7,606 nt of DNA from Fidelibacterota bacterium. GTDB lineage: Bacteria > Fidelibacterota > Marinisomatia > Marinisomatales > TCS55. Positions 7,286 to 7,606 of this stretch are shown in pieces. The stretch lies in the NCBI GenBank assembly GCA_002701875.1, contig NZWI01000018.1, positions 19,812 through 27,417 on the forward strand. The letters are read 5' to 3'. The translations under genes were made by a program, and so were the position numbers. The notes beneath the pieces are model-generated. The model saw only the letters and a list, made by a program, of their open reading frames with translations. It ran no database searches and had not been told where the DNA came from. The stretch's first letter is position 1, and every line of letters begins with the position of its first letter.

Positions 7286-7606
7286 TAATAAAATCACTTT
7301 AATTGGAGCAGGTCTTTCAGGACCTTTAATGGCAACATATTTAACTCACCATGGATACAACGTAGATATATACGAAAAACGATCTGATATGAGGATAAAA
7401 AATATTCCTGCAGGAAGGTCCATTAATTTGGCTCTCTCGATAAGAGGAATAAGAGCACTTAAGGAAGTTGGCGTATATAAAGAAATCAAACATTTGATGA
7501 TACCGATGAAAGGGCGAATGATACACGACCTAGATGGCAAAATGACTCTTCAGCCTTATGGGCAAAGAAATAATGAAGTGATCTACTCTATTTCACGTTT
7601 AGAATT
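7278..7606 (+). CDS. kmo: Kynurenine 3-monooxygenase, N-terminal part (cut by window end)
   Basis: The first 109 codons of an FAD-dependent aromatic hydroxylase that converts kynurenine to 3-hydroxykynurenine with NADPH and O2. The ATG overlaps the kynU stop by 8 nt, and the frame stays open to the window end. The FAD ADP-binding fold is complete: GAGLSG (10-15) and acidic Glu33 in IYEKR. GRSINLALS (46-54) and IPMKGRMIHD (75-84) are KMO hallmarks that separate it from other group A flavin hydroxylases. Arg80 and Tyr94 match the kynurenine-binding Arg and Tyr of yeast (R83, Y97) and human (R85, Y99) enzymes, with the same 14-residue spacing. About three quarters of the gene, including the GD motif and any C-terminal membrane segment, is outside the window. 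This gene supplies the substrate that joins kynA/kynB to kynU and 3HAO. Confidence 0.95.
   Translation, partial: MHNNKITLIGAGLSGPLMATYLTHHGYNVDIYEKRSDMRIKNIPAGRSINLALSIRGIRALKEVGVYKEIKHLMIPMKGRMIHDLDGKMTLQPYGQRNNEVIYSISRLE

Noticed and set aside
7341..7540. Two overlapping minus-strand frames near the window end.
   Set aside because: They are antisense to the conserved FAD-binding region of kmo and show no protein family features.

Overview
The window is AT-rich (roughly one third G+C by eye) and almost fully coding on the + strand. It holds nine consecutive genes that together encode oxidative L-tryptophan degradation through kynurenine and 3-hydroxyanthranilate, in the meta-cleavage (2-nitrobenzoate/3-HAA, 'nba') style. 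Genes are packed end to start: seven of the eight junctions overlap by 1 to 11 nt and the eighth has a 10-nt gap. The block is very probably one translationally coupled operon. Its promoter lies before base 1 and its end lies after base 7606.

Layout: kynB-like cyclase/arylformamidase (1-789); kynA, tryptophan 2,3-dioxygenase (782-1897); an atypical short-chain dehydrogenase (SDR) homologue without the usual catalytic Tyr/Lys (1887-2669); nbaE-like 2-aminomuconate semialdehyde dehydrogenase (2669-4111); a RidA-family protein, probably 2-aminomuconate deaminase (4111-4521); 3-hydroxyanthranilate 3,4-dioxygenase (4532-5047); ACMS decarboxylase (5044-6054); kynureninase (6044-7285); and the first 109 codons of kynurenine 3-monooxygenase (7278 to the window end).

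How the genes work together: Trp -> N-formylkynurenine (kynA) -> kynurenine (kynB-like) -> 3-hydroxykynurenine (kmo) -> 3-hydroxyanthranilate + Ala (kynU) -> 2-amino-3-carboxymuconate semialdehyde, ACMS (3HAO) -> 2-aminomuconate semialdehyde (ACMSD) -> 2-aminomuconate (ALDH) -> 4-oxalocrotonate + NH3 (RidA-type deaminase). The later steps (decarboxylase, hydratase, aldolase) are not in the window. ACMSD and the ALDH draw ACMS away from spontaneous closure to quinolinate, so the cluster looks catabolic rather than made for NAD synthesis. The SDR is the only gene without an assignable step.

Organism: a bacterium using the standard code (TAA, TAG and TGA all serve as stops), with low G+C and clear Shine-Dalgarno sequences at several genes. 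The kynB-like protein resembles the cyclase subgroup I remember from Bacteroidota, and the tryptophan dioxygenase is of the long, animal-like form. Visible Shine-Dalgarno sites argue somewhat against typical Flavobacteriia. An AT-rich free-living, perhaps marine, heterotroph is a guess; the phylum cannot be fixed from this sequence alone. No RNA genes, mobile elements, repeats, CRISPR arrays or non-coding stretches over 10 nt were seen.
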